Below the pieces are notes generated by a model. The model was not told the DNA's origin. It was given only the letters and a program-made list of their open reading frames with translations, and searched no databases. Positions 8,146 through 17,952 of a stretch of DNA of 52,598 nucleotides are shown piece after piece. Every line of letters starts with the position of its first letter. Positions within the stretch are counted from its first letter, which is position 1. Origin of the DNA: Rathayibacter tanaceti (GTDB taxonomy: Bacteria > Actinomycetota > Actinomycetes > Actinomycetales > Microbacteriaceae); assembly GCF_001634385.1 (NCBI RefSeq), contig NZ_LIIN01000006.1:1-52598 (forward strand), in the 5' to 3' direction. Made by a program: the position numbers and the translations under genes.

Positions 8146-9576
8146 TCAGCGCGACGCCCACCACTCGCGGAGGCGCTGCGTCGCGACCTCCTCGCCGAGC
8201 GGCCCCTCCTCCAGGCGCAGCTCCAGGAGGAAGCGGTACGCCGCTCCGACCTCGGGGCCGGGAGGCAGGCCGAGGATCGCCATGATCCGCGTGCCGTCAA
8301 GGTCTGGCCGCTTCGAGGCGAGCTCCTCCTTCTCGGCGAGTTCCGCGATCCGCGTCTCGAGGTCGTCGTACGCGTGCGCGAGCCTCTCGGCCTTGCGCCG
8401 GTTGCGGGTGGTGACGTCGGCGCGGGTCAGGATGTGCAGACGCTCGAGCAACGGCCCCGCATCGGTCACGTAGCGGCGGACGGCCGAGTCGGTCCACGCC
8501 CCGTCCGTGTAACCGAAGAACCGCAGGTGCAGTTCGATCAGACGTGCGACCTCGGCAGTCGACTGCTTGTCGAACGCGAGGGCGCGCATCCGCTTGATCG
8601 CCAGCTTCGACCCGACGAGGTCGTGGTGGTGGAAGCTGACCGCTCCGCCGGGTTCCAGCCGCCGCGTCGCCGGCTTGCCGATGTCGTGCAGAAGGGCGGC
8701 CAGCCGCAGCACCACGTCCGGTTCAGCTCCGGGATGCCGCGACTGCTCGAGCGCGATCGCCTGCTCAAGCACGGTGAGGCTGTGCGTGTAGACGTCCTTG
8801 TGGTGGTGGTGCTCGTCCTGCTCGAGGCGCAGAGCGGGCAGCTCCGGGAGGAAGTAACCGGCCAGACCGGTGTCGACGAGCAGCTCGAGTCCGGCACGCG
8901 GACACGCGGTCGCGAGCAGCTTCCTCAGCTCCTCCTGCACCCGCTCTGCCGAGACGTCGCCGATCCGCGCGGCGAGCTCGGCCATCGCCCACTCGACCTC
9001 CTCGGTCGTGCGGAAGCCGAGCTGCGAGGTGAACCGGGCGGCCCGCAGCATCCGGAGGGGGTCGTCGCCGAACGAGAGGTCGGGCTCGGAGGGGGTGCGC
9101 AGCCGGCCGGCGAGCAGGTCCTCGACGCCGCCGGACGGATCGACCAGGACGACCTCGGGCAGCCGGAGCGCCATGGCGTTGACGGTGAAGTCGCGCCGCA
9201 CCAGGTCGCCCTCGAGCGACTCGCCGAACTCGACCTCGGGCTTGCGGCTCACTCCGTCGTAGCTGTCGCTGCGGTAGGTGGTGATCTCGACCGTCTCGCC
9301 GGCCACCCGGGCTCCGATCGTGCCGAAAGCGCGGCCGATGTCCCAGTGCGCCTCGGCGATCGGAGCGACGATGCTCAGGATGTCGTCGGGCCGAGCCGAC
9401 GTGGTGAAGTCGAGGTCGTGCACCGCGTGACCGAGGAACGCATCGCGTACCGGCCCGCCGACGAGCGCGAGCTCGTGGCCCTCCGCCGCGAACGCTTCCG
9501 CCACCCTCGCCACAGTGGGCGTCCCCGCCAGTGTGCGAAGGGTCTCGAGAGCGGTCTGGACGCTGTGCATTCGCAC
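8146..9576 (-). CDS. cca: CCA tRNA nucleotidyltransferase
   Basis: This enzyme adds or repairs the 3' CCA of tRNAs. The 476-residue protein has the class II nucleotidyltransferase head ([15 protein letters not shown], then HDLDFTTSA with the DXD metal pair), the neck [18 protein letters not shown], and an HD domain with [11 protein letters not shown]. The HD domain is common in actinobacterial members and gives phosphohydrolase activity in some. The start is GTG at 9576, with an ATG two codons later at 9570 as an alternative. It is divergent from the DUF6049-murJ operon, matching Mycobacterium (pcnA next to the mviN region). Genomes often use the symbol pcnA. Confidence 0.95.
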   Translation of the reverse strand: MRMHSVQTALETLRTLAGTPTVARVAEAFAAEGHELALVGGPVRDAFLGHAVHDLDFTTSARPDDILSIVAPIAEAHWDIGRAFGTIGARVAGETVEITTYRSDSYDGVSRKPEVEFGESLEGDLVRRDFTVNAMALRLPEVVLVDPSGGVEDLLAGRLRTPSEPDLSFGDDPLRMLRAARFTSQLGFRTTEEVEWAMAELAARIGDVSAERVQEELRKLLATACPRAGLELLVDTGLAGYFLPELPALRLEQDEHHHHKDVYTHSLTVLEQAIALEQSRHPGAEPDVVLRLAALLHDIGKPATRRLEPGGAVSFHHHDLVGSKLAIKRMRALAFDKQSTAEVARLIELHLRFFGYTDGAWTDSAVRRYVTDAGPLLERLHILTRADVTTRNRRKAERLAHAYDDLETRIAELAEKEELASKRPDLDGTRIMAILGLPPGPEVGAAYRFLLELRLEEGPLGEEVATQRLREWWASR

Positions 9577-9697
9577 GATCCTAGTGGGGGCGCGTGACCG
9601 GCCAGGGGAGAGCGCAAGGCCGTCACCGTCTCAGGAGGTTACGAGGACTCGACCGGCGCTCAGACGACGCACCGTCTGCCCGGAGGAGGCCTGCCCG

Positions 9698-9703
9698 TAG
9701 AAT
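9698..9703 (+). promoter_or_regulatory. Putative -10 element of the DUF6049-murJ operon
   Basis: TAGAAT lies 18 bases before the GTG start at 9722. The matching -35 is weak. GGAGGC at 9712-9717 would serve as the ribosome binding site, giving a very short leader. Confidence 0.4.
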
Positions 9704-9721
9704 CACCCGCATGGAGGCCGA

Positions 9722-11926
9722 GTGAGTTCGATGCATCGGCGCGACCTCATCCCTCCCCGGCGCCCCCGGCTGCTCCGCACCCTCGGCGCGGCCGTGCTCT
9801 CGACCGTTCTCCTGGCGACCCCGGCCCTGGGCGCACAGGCGCCCACGGCACTGCGCGCAGCCACCGTCACGACCGGCACCGTGACGGCCACGGTCGGCGC
9901 GGCGAACAACGGCCTCCTCCTGCCGAACCAAGATCTGCAACTGTCGATCTCGGTGCGGAACGGCACTACCGAATCGATCGACGGTGCCCGCATCGAGGTC
10001 TCCCTCGACTCCGGCACGCTCGACTCACGGGCCGAGCTGGAGGAGTGGCTCGACGGCGAGGCCGACGACGACACCGAGCGGGCCGGTGACGGCGCCGACC
10101 TCCGTCTCCTGCCCTCGAGCGCGGCGCAGGCGACGGTCACCGTCCCCGTCGCCGCGATCCCCTTCTCCAACGATCCGGAGGCGCGCGGCGCCCACGCCGT
10201 CAGCATCGCCGTCACGAGCCCGGGCGGAGTCGTCGCCACCGCTCGCTCGGCGGTCGAGCTGACCGACGGCGTCCCCACCCCGAGCGAGACCGGAGTCAGC
10301 GTCCTCGTGCCGCTCACGGTCCCCGACACGACCGACGGGCTCCTCCCGGCAGACACGCTGCGCGACTACACCCAGTCCACCGGCACGCTCTCGCGGCAGC
10401 TCGACTCGGTCTCCGGCCGCGCGGTCGCCATCGGCGTCGACCCGCGCATCCTCGCCTCCATCCGGGTGCTCGGCACTGCCGCTCCGGAGTCGGCTGTGTC
10501 GTGGCTGGAGCGCCTCCAGTCTGCGCCGAACGAGGTGTTTCCGCTGCAGTACGCCGACGCCGACGTCGCCGCTCAGGCGCAGGCCGGTCTCGACACCCTC
10601 CTCGCCCCGAGCTCCTTCGAGTACGGCATCGACGACACACTCTTCGCCGATGCGCCCGGCACGGCGACCGCCGACCCCACTGACGCTCCCCCGGCGCAGC
10701 CCGAGTCAGCCGACCTCCCCGAACGTCCGAGCACCGAGTCCCTCCTCTCCTTCGACTGGACGCCGGGCGTCGGCGCGCTCGCCTGGCCCGACGCGGGAAC
10801 CGTCCGCGCCACCGACCTCGACGTCTACACGGCGAGCGGATCGACACGCACGGTCGTCTCCTCGGCCAACCTCGCCCTCCCGGACGACGTCGACACCGCC
10901 ACGCGAGCGAGCGTCGACGGGCACGAGCTCGTCGTCGCTGACAGCAGCCTCTCGGCGAGCCTCGACTCCGCGGTGAGCGCGACCACCGACTCCGAATGGC
11001 GGGCGCAGATGACGACGATCACCGCCGGGCTCGCCCAGGTGCAGCGCGAGGGCGAGACCCCCGACGTCGTACTCGCCCTCGACCGCGGCTCCGCCATCGA
11101 CGGCGCCCGCCTGGCGCAGACCCTGGACGCCCTCGACGGCCTCCCCTGGGCCAGAGGAGCCTCGCTGGGCGACGCGCTGACGGCTCCCGTCACCGACGAC
11201 GTCTCGATCGTCGACACCCCGGAGTCGTCCGAGCGGCTCTCCGCCGTCACCGACCTGCTGTCCGCCGCATCGCGGCTCTCCTCCTTCGCCGCTGTGCTGA
11301 CCGAGCCCGATCTGCTGCGCGGCAAGAGCCGCAACGACCTCCTCGCGCTGCTCTCCGTGACCTGGCGCGGCGACGAGACGGGGTGGGAGGAGGCCGTCGG
11401 CACGAGCCGCGAGCGCGCCGCCACGACGCTGGCCGCCGTCAGCATCGAGTCCTCGGGCAGCGTGCTGCAGCTCTCCCGCGATTCGAGCATCCCGGTCTAC
11501 GTCCGCAACGATCTGCCGTGGCCGGTCTCGGTGCGGATCGACGCCTCCACCTCGAACGCCGTCCTCGACATCGACGAGGGCTCGATCGAGTCCACCGCGG
11601 TCGACGCCCGCTCGCAGGGTCGCGTCCCCATCCCCGTGAAGGCCCGCGTCGGCAACGGCGAGACCGAGGTGCGGATGCAGCTCAGCGCACTCGACGGCAC
11701 CGCGATCGGAGCACCCACGAGCGTCGTGACGAGCGTCCGCGCCGACTGGGAGACCCTCGGGACGCTCATCCTGGGCATTCTGCTGGTGATCGTCTTCGGC
11801 GCCGGCATCCTCCGCAACATCCGCCGTCGCCGTCGCGGCGACACCCCAGAGGACGAGGAGGATCCGAACGCCGTGCTCGCGGTCCAGCCCGGCCTCGACG
11901 ACCAGCGATCGGACCCGCGTGGCTAG
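9722..11926 (+). CDS. DUF6049 family secreted, membrane-anchored protein preceding MurJ
   Basis: The product has 734 residues. The N-terminus is a signal peptide: RRPRLLRTLGAAVLSTVLL, then ATPALGAQA as a cleavage region. A large extracytoplasmic part rich in Thr, Ser, Ala and Asp follows, with beta-sandwich-like ends. One C-terminal membrane helix (LILGILLVIVFGAGILR) is followed by a basic then acidic tail. This corresponds to the conserved protein encoded before mviN/murJ across actinobacteria (Rv3909 in Mycobacterium tuberculosis), presumed to act in envelope assembly. The start is GTG at 9722 with GGAGGC upstream. Its stop overlaps the murJ start by eight bases, so the two are translationally coupled. 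Confidence 0.85.
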   Translation: MSSMHRRDLIPPRRPRLLRTLGAAVLSTVLLATPALGAQAPTALRAATVTTGTVTATVGAANNGLLLPNQDLQLSISVRNGTTESIDGARIEVSLDSGTLDSRAELEEWLDGEADDDTERAGDGADLRLLPSSAAQATVTVPVAAIPFSNDPEARGAHAVSIAVTSPGGVVATARSAVELTDGVPTPSETGVSVLVPLTVPDTTDGLLPADTLRDYTQSTGTLSRQLDSVSGRAVAIGVDPRILASIRVLGTAAPESAVSWLERLQSAPNEVFPLQYADADVAAQAQAGLDTLLAPSSFEYGIDDTLFADAPGTATADPTDAPPAQPESADLPERPSTESLLSFDWTPGVGALAWPDAGTVRATDLDVYTASGSTRTVVSSANLALPDDVDTATRASVDGHELVVADSSLSASLDSAVSATTDSEWRAQMTTITAGLAQVQREGETPDVVLALDRGSAIDGARLAQTLDALDGLPWARGASLGDALTAPVTDDVSIVDTPESSERLSAVTDLLSAASRLSSFAAVLTEPDLLRGKSRNDLLALLSVTWRGDETGWEEAVGTSRERAATTLAAVSIESSGSVLQLSRDSSIPVYVRNDLPWPVSVRIDASTSNAVLDIDEGSIESTAVDARSQGRVPIPVKARVGNGETEVRMQLSALDGTAIGAPTSVVTSVRADWETLGTLILGILLVIVFGAGILRNIRRRRRGDTPEDEEDPNAVLAVQPGLDDQRSDPRG

Positions 11927-13535
11927 CTTCTCCCTCGGACGCGCGAGCGCCGTTCTCGCCTCCGGGACGATGGTCTCGCGGATCCTGGGCTTCGTCATGT
12001 CCATCGTGATGGCGAACACGATCGGAGCCGCGGTCGCTCCCGGTGCCGACGCCTTCACCACGGCGAATCTGCTGCCGAACACCATCTACTCGATCATCGC
12101 TGGAGGCGCGCTCAACGCCGTCCTCGTGCCCCAGATCGTGCGCGCTGGGCTCGAAGCCGATGGCGGGCGCGGCTACATCAACCGTTTGCTCACCCTCGCG
12201 CTCGGCCTGCTGCTGGTGACCACGGTCGCCGCGACCGTCCTCGCTCCGCTGCTCGTGCGCCTGTACGCGCCCGGCTACGGACCGGAGCAGTACCAGCTCG
12301 CCGTCGCCTTCGCGTTCTGGTGCCTCCCGCAGGTCTTCTTCTACGGGCTCTTCACCATCCTCGGAGAGGTGCTCAACGCCCGCGGCTCGTTCGGCCCCTT
12401 CACCTGGGCGCCGGTGCTCAACAACGTCGTCGTGATCGCAGGACTCGTCGCCTTCATGCTGCTGTTCGGCGCCGACCCCGAGGGGAACCGGCCAGTGGAC
12501 TCGTGGAGCCCGGCGATGGTCACCCTCCTCGGCGGGAGCGCGACGCTCGGCATCGTCGTTCAGTCGCTCTTCCTGATGCTCTTCTGGCGGAGGGTCGGCC
12601 TCAGCTACCGCCCCGACTTCCGCTTCCGCGGGGTCGGCCTGGGCACCGCCGGACGGATGTCGCTGTGGTCCTTCGCGACCGTTCTGCTGACCATCGGTGC
12701 CGGAATCGTCGAGAGCCAGGTCTCGTCGACGGCCTCCGGAGAAGGGCCGTCGGCCGCCGCGCTGCAGAAGGCCTGGCTGATCTTCATGCTGCCCCACTCC
12801 GTCATCGCGATCTCGATCGCTATGGCCTACTTCACGAAGATGAGCGGTCACACGGCGCGCGGCGAGATGAAGGAGTTCCGCTCGGACGTCTCCACGTCGC
12901 TCCGCCTGGTGCTGATGATGCTGGTCTTCGCCGCGGCAGCGATCGTCGTCGTGGCGGTGCCCTTCGGCTCAGTGTTCACCGACACCTTCGCCGATGCGCA
13001 GGCCATCGGAGCGATCGCGATGGCGTACGTCGTCGCCCTCCCGCTCTTCTCGTCCATCGCGATCATGCAGCGCGCCTTCTACGCGCTCAGCGACGGTGCT
13101 CGTCCGTTTCTGTTCACCCTGGTGCAGGTCGTGGTGGCGGTCGCCGGCTACCTGGTCGTCCTGCGTCTCCCGGCCGACCGTGTGGCCGTCGGCATCGCGG
13201 CCGCCACCTCCCTCGGCATCTGCGTGCAGGCCGTCGTGGCGGCGCTCCTGCTGCGGCGGCGTCTCGGCGGGAGGGGCGGGAGGCGGATCCTCGTACGTCT
13301 CGTGCAGTTCGCGGTCGCCGCGGCGCCCTCCGCGGCCGCAGGCTACGGACTCCTGGTCGCGCTCGGCGGAACCCGCTCAGGTGGTTTCGCCGTCTCGAAC
13401 TACGTGGAGCCGCTGCTCTCAATGGCCGCCATCGGCACCGTCATGGCGGTCGTCTACTTCGCGATCCTCTGGTTCCTCCGTGTGCCCGAGCTGCGCGCTC
13501 TCGCCGCCCCTGTCCTGCGCCGCCTCGGGCGCTGA
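11919..13535 (+). CDS. murJ: Lipid II flippase MurJ
   Basis: This 538-residue polytopic protein of the MOP/MviN family flips lipid II across the membrane for peptidoglycan synthesis. Its first segment, ASGTMVSRILGFVMSIVMAN, carries the conserved Arg of the family. FTTANLLPNTIYSIIAGGAL and GSFGPFTWAPVLNNVVVI are further MviN hallmarks, and about 14 hydrophobic segments are visible. It lacks the intracellular pseudokinase and FHA partner domain fused to mycobacterial MviN. The start is GTG at 11919, overlapping the DUF6049 gene. Confidence 0.95.
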   Translation: MASFSLGRASAVLASGTMVSRILGFVMSIVMANTIGAAVAPGADAFTTANLLPNTIYSIIAGGALNAVLVPQIVRAGLEADGGRGYINRLLTLALGLLLVTTVAATVLAPLLVRLYAPGYGPEQYQLAVAFAFWCLPQVFFYGLFTILGEVLNARGSFGPFTWAPVLNNVVVIAGLVAFMLLFGADPEGNRPVDSWSPAMVTLLGGSATLGIVVQSLFLMLFWRRVGLSYRPDFRFRGVGLGTAGRMSLWSFATVLLTIGAGIVESQVSSTASGEGPSAAALQKAWLIFMLPHSVIAISIAMAYFTKMSGHTARGEMKEFRSDVSTSLRLVLMMLVFAAAAIVVVAVPFGSVFTDTFADAQAIGAIAMAYVVALPLFSSIAIMQRAFYALSDGARPFLFTLVQVVVAVAGYLVVLRLPADRVAVGIAAATSLGICVQAVVAALLLRRRLGGRGGRRILVRLVQFAVAAAPSAAAGYGLLVALGGTRSGGFAVSNYVEPLLSMAAIGTVMAVVYFAILWFLRVPELRALAAPVLRRLGR

Positions 13536-13707
13536 CCAGCCTCCCGAGGCGGTGCCCGGCGGGGCGGCCGCGCTCCCCCAGGCTCGCGGAATAGCGCCCA
13601 CCTAGGATGTGTTGTAGCCCACGGAGCCGCGGTACGTCCGAGCGAGCGACTCCGGGGCACGGCCTGCGCGCCACCCGCTACCGCTCGTACAGAACCGAGG
13701 AGTTGCC

Positions 13708-14682
13708 GTGCGCGACATCGTCATCATCGGATCCGGCCCCGCCGGCTGGACCGCCGCCATCTACGCGGCGCGTGCCGAGCTGAACCCGGTGGTCGTCGCG
13801 TCCTCTGTCGAGATCGGCGGCGACCTGATGAACACCACGGATGTCGAGAACTTCCCGGGCTTCCCCGACGGCATCCTCGGCCCCGAGCTGATGACGGCCA
13901 TGCAGGCGCAGGCCGAGAAGTTCGGTGCCGACACGTTCTACGACGACGTGACCTCCCTCGACCTCGAGGGGGAGATCAAGACCGTCCACCTGGGATCCGG
14001 AGAGAGCATCGAGGCGAAGACCGTCGTGGTCGCGACCGGCTCCGCCTACCGCAAGCTCGGCCTGCACGACGAAGACCGTCTCTCGGGACACGGTGTCTCA
14101 TGGTGTGCGACCTGCGACGGCTTCTTCTTCAAGGGCAAGACCATCGCCGTGGTCGGCGGAGGCGACTCCGCCATGGAAGAGGCGACCTTCCTCACCAAGC
14201 ACGCCGCGAAGGTCTATGTCATCCATCGCAAGGACTCCCTCCGCGCCTCGAAGGTGATGCAGAAGAGGGCCTTCGACAACGAGAAGATCGAATTCCTCTG
14301 GAACTCCGAGGTCGTCGGAATCACCGGTGAGAACCACGTCGACGGCGTGTCGTTGCGCGACACCGCCGACGGTACCGAATCGCACCTCGCGCTCGACGGC
14401 CTCTTCATCGCGATCGGCAACGACCCGCGCACGCACATCGTGCACGGAAAGCTCGACCTCACGAACGAGGGCACGATCTCGGTCGTCGGCCGTTCCTCAC
14501 AGACCTCCGTTCCCGGCGTCTTCGCCGCGGGCGACGTGATCGACCCGACCTACCGTCAGGCCGTCACCGCCGCCGCATCCGGAACGGTCGCAGCCCTCGA
14601 CGCGGAGCACTACCTGGCTTCACTCGCCGATGGCACCGCCCACACCGAAGGCTCACCCCGGGCCGAACTCATCACCCGCTGA
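13708..14682 (+). CDS. trxB: Thioredoxin-disulfide reductase
   Basis: TrxB is an FAD enzyme that reduces thioredoxin with NADPH. The 324-residue protein has the FAD motif IIGSGPAGWTAAIYAARA at the N-terminus, the redox-active WCATCDG (cysteines 133 and 136), the NADPH motif VVGGGDSAMEEA, and the second FAD contact GVFAAGDVIDPTYRQAVTAA. The start is GTG at 13708, behind GAGGAG. A TAGGAT at 13603-13608 may be its -10 element. trxA follows 55 bases downstream, forming a trxBA unit. Confidence 0.97.
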   Translation: MRDIVIIGSGPAGWTAAIYAARAELNPVVVASSVEIGGDLMNTTDVENFPGFPDGILGPELMTAMQAQAEKFGADTFYDDVTSLDLEGEIKTVHLGSGESIEAKTVVVATGSAYRKLGLHDEDRLSGHGVSWCATCDGFFFKGKTIAVVGGGDSAMEEATFLTKHAAKVYVIHRKDSLRASKVMQKRAFDNEKIEFLWNSEVVGITGENHVDGVSLRDTADGTESHLALDGLFIAIGNDPRTHIVHGKLDLTNEGTISVVGRSSQTSVPGVFAAGDVIDPTYRQAVTAAASGTVAALDAEHYLASLADGTAHTEGSPRAELITR

Positions 14683-14737
14683 CCCTCCGGTCAACACACA
14701 GGAGCCGGTTCTCCGGCTCGTGAAGGAGAGAACATCC

Positions 14738-15061
14738 ATGTCCACCGCGAAGAGCGTCACCGACGCATCGTTCCAGTCCGACGTCCTCGACTCCGAGAAG
14801 ACCGTGCTGGTCGATTTCTGGGCCGAGTGGTGCGGTCCCTGCCGCATGGTCTCGCCCATCCTCGACCAGATCTCGGCCGAGCACGGTGACAAGATCGAGA
14901 TCGTCAAGCTGAATGTCGATGAGAACCCGCAGACCGCCGCGAAGTACCAGATCACGTCGATCCCGGCGATGAAGGTCTACCAGAAGGGTGAGGTCGTCAA
15001 GACCGTCATCGGCGCCAAGCCGAAGCCGGCTCTCGAAGCCGACCTCGCCGCGTTCCTCTGA
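14738..15061 (+). CDS. trxA: Thioredoxin
   Basis: This 107-residue thioredoxin has the active site WAEWCGPC (cysteines 32 and 35) and the cis-proline segment TSIPAMKVYQKGE. It is reduced by TrxB, encoded just upstream. The ATG at 14738 follows GAAGGAGAG. A terminator hairpin follows at 15094. Confidence 0.97.
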   Translation: MSTAKSVTDASFQSDVLDSEKTVLVDFWAEWCGPCRMVSPILDQISAEHGDKIEIVKLNVDENPQTAAKYQITSIPAMKVYQKGEVVKTVIGAKPKPALEADLAAFL

Positions 15062-15093
15062 GTCCGAACGCCTGACGGCCGCCGAGCCGCCCT

Positions 15094-15128
15094 CGAGAAC
15101 CCCTGTCGCCTCGCGCCGGGGGTTCTCG
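15094..15128 (+). terminator. Terminator hairpin after trxA
   Basis: CGAGAACCCC (15094-15103) pairs perfectly with GGGGTTCTCG (15119-15128) around a 15-base loop, 33 bases past the trxA stop. Confidence 0.65.
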
Positions 15129-15141
15129 CCGTCCCCGCCTG

Positions 15142-15157
15142 TGTTTCACGTGAACAC
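15142..15157. other. Degenerate parS site
   Basis: TGTTTCACGTGAACAC contains the central CACGTG and 13 of 16 positions of the parS consensus TGTTTCACGTGAAACA. Its right half seems to lack one A. It would be the outermost ParB-loading site seen on the left of oriC. Confidence 0.5.
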
Positions 15158-15278
15158 CCCAGGCCACCGTGACGGCAGTGGAGTCGTGAGCTCCCGCCGG
15201 GCCTCAGCGGCTCCCGGTACTGTGGAACGACCCGGTTGTCATCGGGTGATCCTGTCCACCGAGCGAAGCGACACCATC

Positions 15279-16583
15279 GTGACCAACCGCGGCACCAATC
15301 TCGACCCCTGGTACAACTCCTACGCGGAGCGCACGGCCGGACTGGCCGCCAGCGAGGTCCGAGCCCTGTTCGCGGTCGCCTCACGCCCCGAGGTCGTCTC
15401 TCTCGCAGGAGGCATGCCCTTCGTCTCAGCGCTCCCCCAGGACCTCGTCACCGGCGCCATCGAATCGGTGATGCGCGAGCAGGGCCCGGTCGCGTTGCAG
15501 TACGGGTCAGGGCAGGGCGTCCCGGTGCTCCGCGAGCAGATCCTCGACGTCATGGCGCTCGAGGGGATCTCGGCCAGCGCCGACGACGTCGTCGTCACCA
15601 CGGGCTCGCAGCACGCGCTTGAACTCGTCTCGAAGCTGTTCCTCGATCCCGGAGACGTCGTCCTCTCGGAGGGACCCAGCTACGTCACTGCGATGGTGAT
15701 CTTCCGCTCCTACCAGGCCGAGATCGAGCATGTCCCGATGGACGAGCACGGCCTCATCCCGGCCGCGCTCCGCGAGCACATCGCGAGAGTCAGGGCGGCC
15801 GGAAAGACGATCAAGTTCCTCTACACGATCCCGACCTTCCACAACCCGGCCGGAGTCACCCTGAGCTGGGAGCGGCGGGTCGAGATCCTCGAGATCTGCA
15901 AGTCCGAGGGGATCCTCGTACTCGAGGACAACCCGTACGGCCTGTTGTACTTCGAGGACGTGCCACCGAAGGCCATGCGCTCACTCGAGGAGGACGGAGT
16001 CATCTATCTCGGAACCTTCTCGAAGACCCTGGCCCCCGGCTTCCGGGTCGGCTGGGCACTGGCGCCCCACGCGATCCGTGAACGCCTGATCCTGGCGAAT
16101 GAGGCGGCCGTTTTGAGCCCCTCCTCCTTCAGCCAGCTCGTGATCTCGAAGTACCTCGAGACCGCCGACTGGCGTGCACAGATCGACACATTCCGCGGTG
16201 TCTATCGCGAGCGGAAGGAGGCGATGCTGCGAGGCCTGCAGGCTCATCTCCCCGAGCTGAGCTGGACCGACCCGAACGGCGGCTTCTACGTCTGGCTCAC
16301 CCTGCCCGACGAACTCGACTCGAAAGCCATGCTCCCGCGCGCGGTGAAGGAGCTCGTCGCCTACACGCCCGGCACAGCCTTCTACGGCAACGGCCAGGGG
16401 CGTCAGAACATCAGGCTCTCCTTCTGCTATCCGACACCGGAGCGGATCGGCGACGGCATCCGCCGACTCGCCACCGTTATCAACGGAGAGCTCGATCTGC
16501 TGTCCACCTTCGCCGGCACAGGAGCTTTGAATGGCGCCGACGCAACCAGGCGTGACGCCGTCCTGCCCCCGAACGTCTCCTGA
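15279..16583 (+). CDS. PLP-dependent aminotransferase (class I/II, 2-aminoadipate/MocR-type)
   Basis: This fold-type I aminotransferase of about 434 residues has VSLAGGMPF near the N-terminus, ALQYGSGQGVPVLREQI, the PLP contacts TTGSQHALELVSKLF and PTFHNPAGVTLS, DNPYGLLYF, and the catalytic lysine in LGTFSKTLAPGFRVGW. It resembles the LysN/2-aminoadipate and stand-alone MocR-type aminotransferases, so the amino-acid substrate is uncertain. Two GTG starts are possible (15246 and 15279). The later one is chosen because TNRGTNLDPWYNSYAERTAG is the usual N-terminus. It lies upstream of the D-Ala-D-Ala ligase-like gene and may be co-transcribed with it. Confidence 0.88.
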   Translation: MTNRGTNLDPWYNSYAERTAGLAASEVRALFAVASRPEVVSLAGGMPFVSALPQDLVTGAIESVMREQGPVALQYGSGQGVPVLREQILDVMALEGISASADDVVVTTGSQHALELVSKLFLDPGDVVLSEGPSYVTAMVIFRSYQAEIEHVPMDEHGLIPAALREHIARVRAAGKTIKFLYTIPTFHNPAGVTLSWERRVEILEICKSEGILVLEDNPYGLLYFEDVPPKAMRSLEEDGVIYLGTFSKTLAPGFRVGWALAPHAIRERLILANEAAVLSPSSFSQLVISKYLETADWRAQIDTFRGVYRERKEAMLRGLQAHLPELSWTDPNGGFYVWLTLPDELDSKAMLPRAVKELVAYTPGTAFYGNGQGRQNIRLSFCYPTPERIGDGIRRLATVINGELDLLSTFAGTGALNGADATRRDAVLPPNVS

Positions 16584-16617
16584 CTCCGCGCACCTCGATT
16601 CTAAGAAAGCCCTGGTC

Positions 16618-17583
16618 ATGACCGATTTCTCTGCGCTCGACCGCTCCCTCGACATCGTCGTGATCAGCGGAGGCATCAGCCATGAGCGCGATGTCTCGTT
16701 GCGCTCCGGGCGTCGCGTCGGAGACCGCCTGTCAGCCATGGGCCACCGAGTCTCGCACCACGAGCCTGACGCCGCTCTCCTCTCGACGCTGCTCGATAAG
16801 CAGCCAGACGTCGTCTGGCCCGCGGTGCACGGAGCGAGTGGAGAAGACGGCGCGCTGCTCGGACTTCTCGAGGCCGCCGGATTCTCCTACGTCGGGTCCC
16901 GAACCGATGCAGCACGGCTCGCCTGGTTCAAGCCGACCGCCAAGACGCTCGTCGGTCGCGGCGGATTCTCGACGCCCCGCTCGGTCACACTCCCCCGCGA
17001 GACATTCCGCGAACTCGGCGCCGCCGGAATCCTCGAGCAGGTCGACGCACATCTGCCAGGCCCGCTGGTGGTGAAGCCTGCTCAGGGAGGCTCTGCACAG
17101 GGCGTGAGCATCGTGTCCGAATCGTCGCAACTCCCCCGCGCCATGGTCGAGGCCTACACCTACAGCGACGTCGTCCTCATCGAACAGCAGATAGGCGGCA
17201 CCGAAGTCTCCGTCGGAATCCTCGACCTGGGGGACGGACCGTTCGCTCTCCCCCCGGTCGAGATCGCCCCTGTCGCGGGGCGCTACACCTTCGAGGCTCG
17301 CTACAACGCGGGAGAGACGCACTTCTACACTCCTGCGCGCATCTCGGACGACGCGACGACGGAGGTCTCTCGAGTCGCTGTCGCCATCCATGACATCCTC
17401 GGACTACGTCATCTCTCGAGGATCGACTTCATCGTCGATGACTCCGGCACGCCCTGGTTCTTCGACGCCAATGTGCTTCCGGGGATGACGGAGACATCCT
17501 TGGTGCCGCAGGCGATCGAGGCGTCCGGTCGCTACCTCGGCGATGTCTACTCGACGTTGGCCACACTCGCCGCGGCGGAGTAG
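16618..17583 (+). CDS. D-alanine--D-alanine ligase family ATP-grasp protein
   Basis: This 321-residue ATP-grasp ligase joins, in the canonical family, two D-alanines for peptidoglycan precursors. The N-terminal VVISGGISHERDVSLRSGR, the substrate loop PAVHGASGEDGALLGLLEA and the ATP loop VVKPAQGGSAQGVSI are all present. The C-terminal metal and substrate motif reads FFDANVLPGMTETSLVP where typical Ddl enzymes have EVNTLPGMT, so an Asp replaces Glu and a Val replaces Thr. This may be a second Ddl paralogue with altered specificity. The ATG at 16618 is chosen by alignment with the Ddl N-terminus; the ribosome binding site is weak. Confidence 0.85.
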   Translation: MTDFSALDRSLDIVVISGGISHERDVSLRSGRRVGDRLSAMGHRVSHHEPDAALLSTLLDKQPDVVWPAVHGASGEDGALLGLLEAAGFSYVGSRTDAARLAWFKPTAKTLVGRGGFSTPRSVTLPRETFRELGAAGILEQVDAHLPGPLVVKPAQGGSAQGVSIVSESSQLPRAMVEAYTYSDVVLIEQQIGGTEVSVGILDLGDGPFALPPVEIAPVAGRYTFEARYNAGETHFYTPARISDDATTEVSRVAVAIHDILGLRHLSRIDFIVDDSGTPWFFDANVLPGMTETSLVPQAIEASGRYLGDVYSTLATLAAAE

Positions 17584-17585
17584 TT

Positions 17586-17610
17586 CCGACCGTTCACGTG
17601 AAACGGTCGG
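17586..17610. other. parS-like site embedded in a longer inverted repeat
   Basis: CCGACCGTT, CACGTG and AAACGGTCGG form a hairpin three bases after the Ddl-like gene stop. The centre is a parS site (GTTCACGTGAAAC) lacking one T on the left. It may double as a terminator and a ParB-loading site. Confidence 0.6.
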
Positions 17611-17934
17611 CCAGACGAAGATAGGCGAGGCATGTCGACGCGGGCCTGCTGTGCCGGGCAGAGTTGACCGGGAGTGCGCCAGCCGCACCCCGCTCGTGCT
17701 CATCGGGAGGCACCTTCCTCCAGCGAGGATAGAAGTTCGCTGCGCTCGTGAAGATCGGGCCGGAGCTGTCGTGACGAGCACGTGGCCCGCCACTGGCCAT
17801 TGCGGCGACAGCGCGGGGGAGTCAGCGCTGAGCGTGCCGGCCTGACTCGGCGCCACGAGGGCGGGACGGGTTGCGCACGACGGTCCGCCCTGCCGCCGCA
17901 AGGACCCGCTACCGAGGACGCCTACGACATTCAC

Positions 17935-17950
17935 CGTTTCACGTGAAACG
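17935..17950. other. parS site
   Basis: CGTTTCACGTGAAACG is a perfect 16-bp palindrome with the universal 14-bp parS core. It lies three bases beyond the parB stop. ParB binds here as a CTP-dependent clamp and spreads to form the origin partition complex. Confidence 0.9.
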
Positions 17951-17952
17951 CT

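Larger units (their letters stand above)
17584..17952. other. Convergent intergenic region with two parS sites
   Basis: The gap separates the plus-strand Ddl-like gene from the minus-strand parB. A parS-containing hairpin starts it and a perfect parS ends it. Between them I recognise no gene or RNA. Confidence 0.5.
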
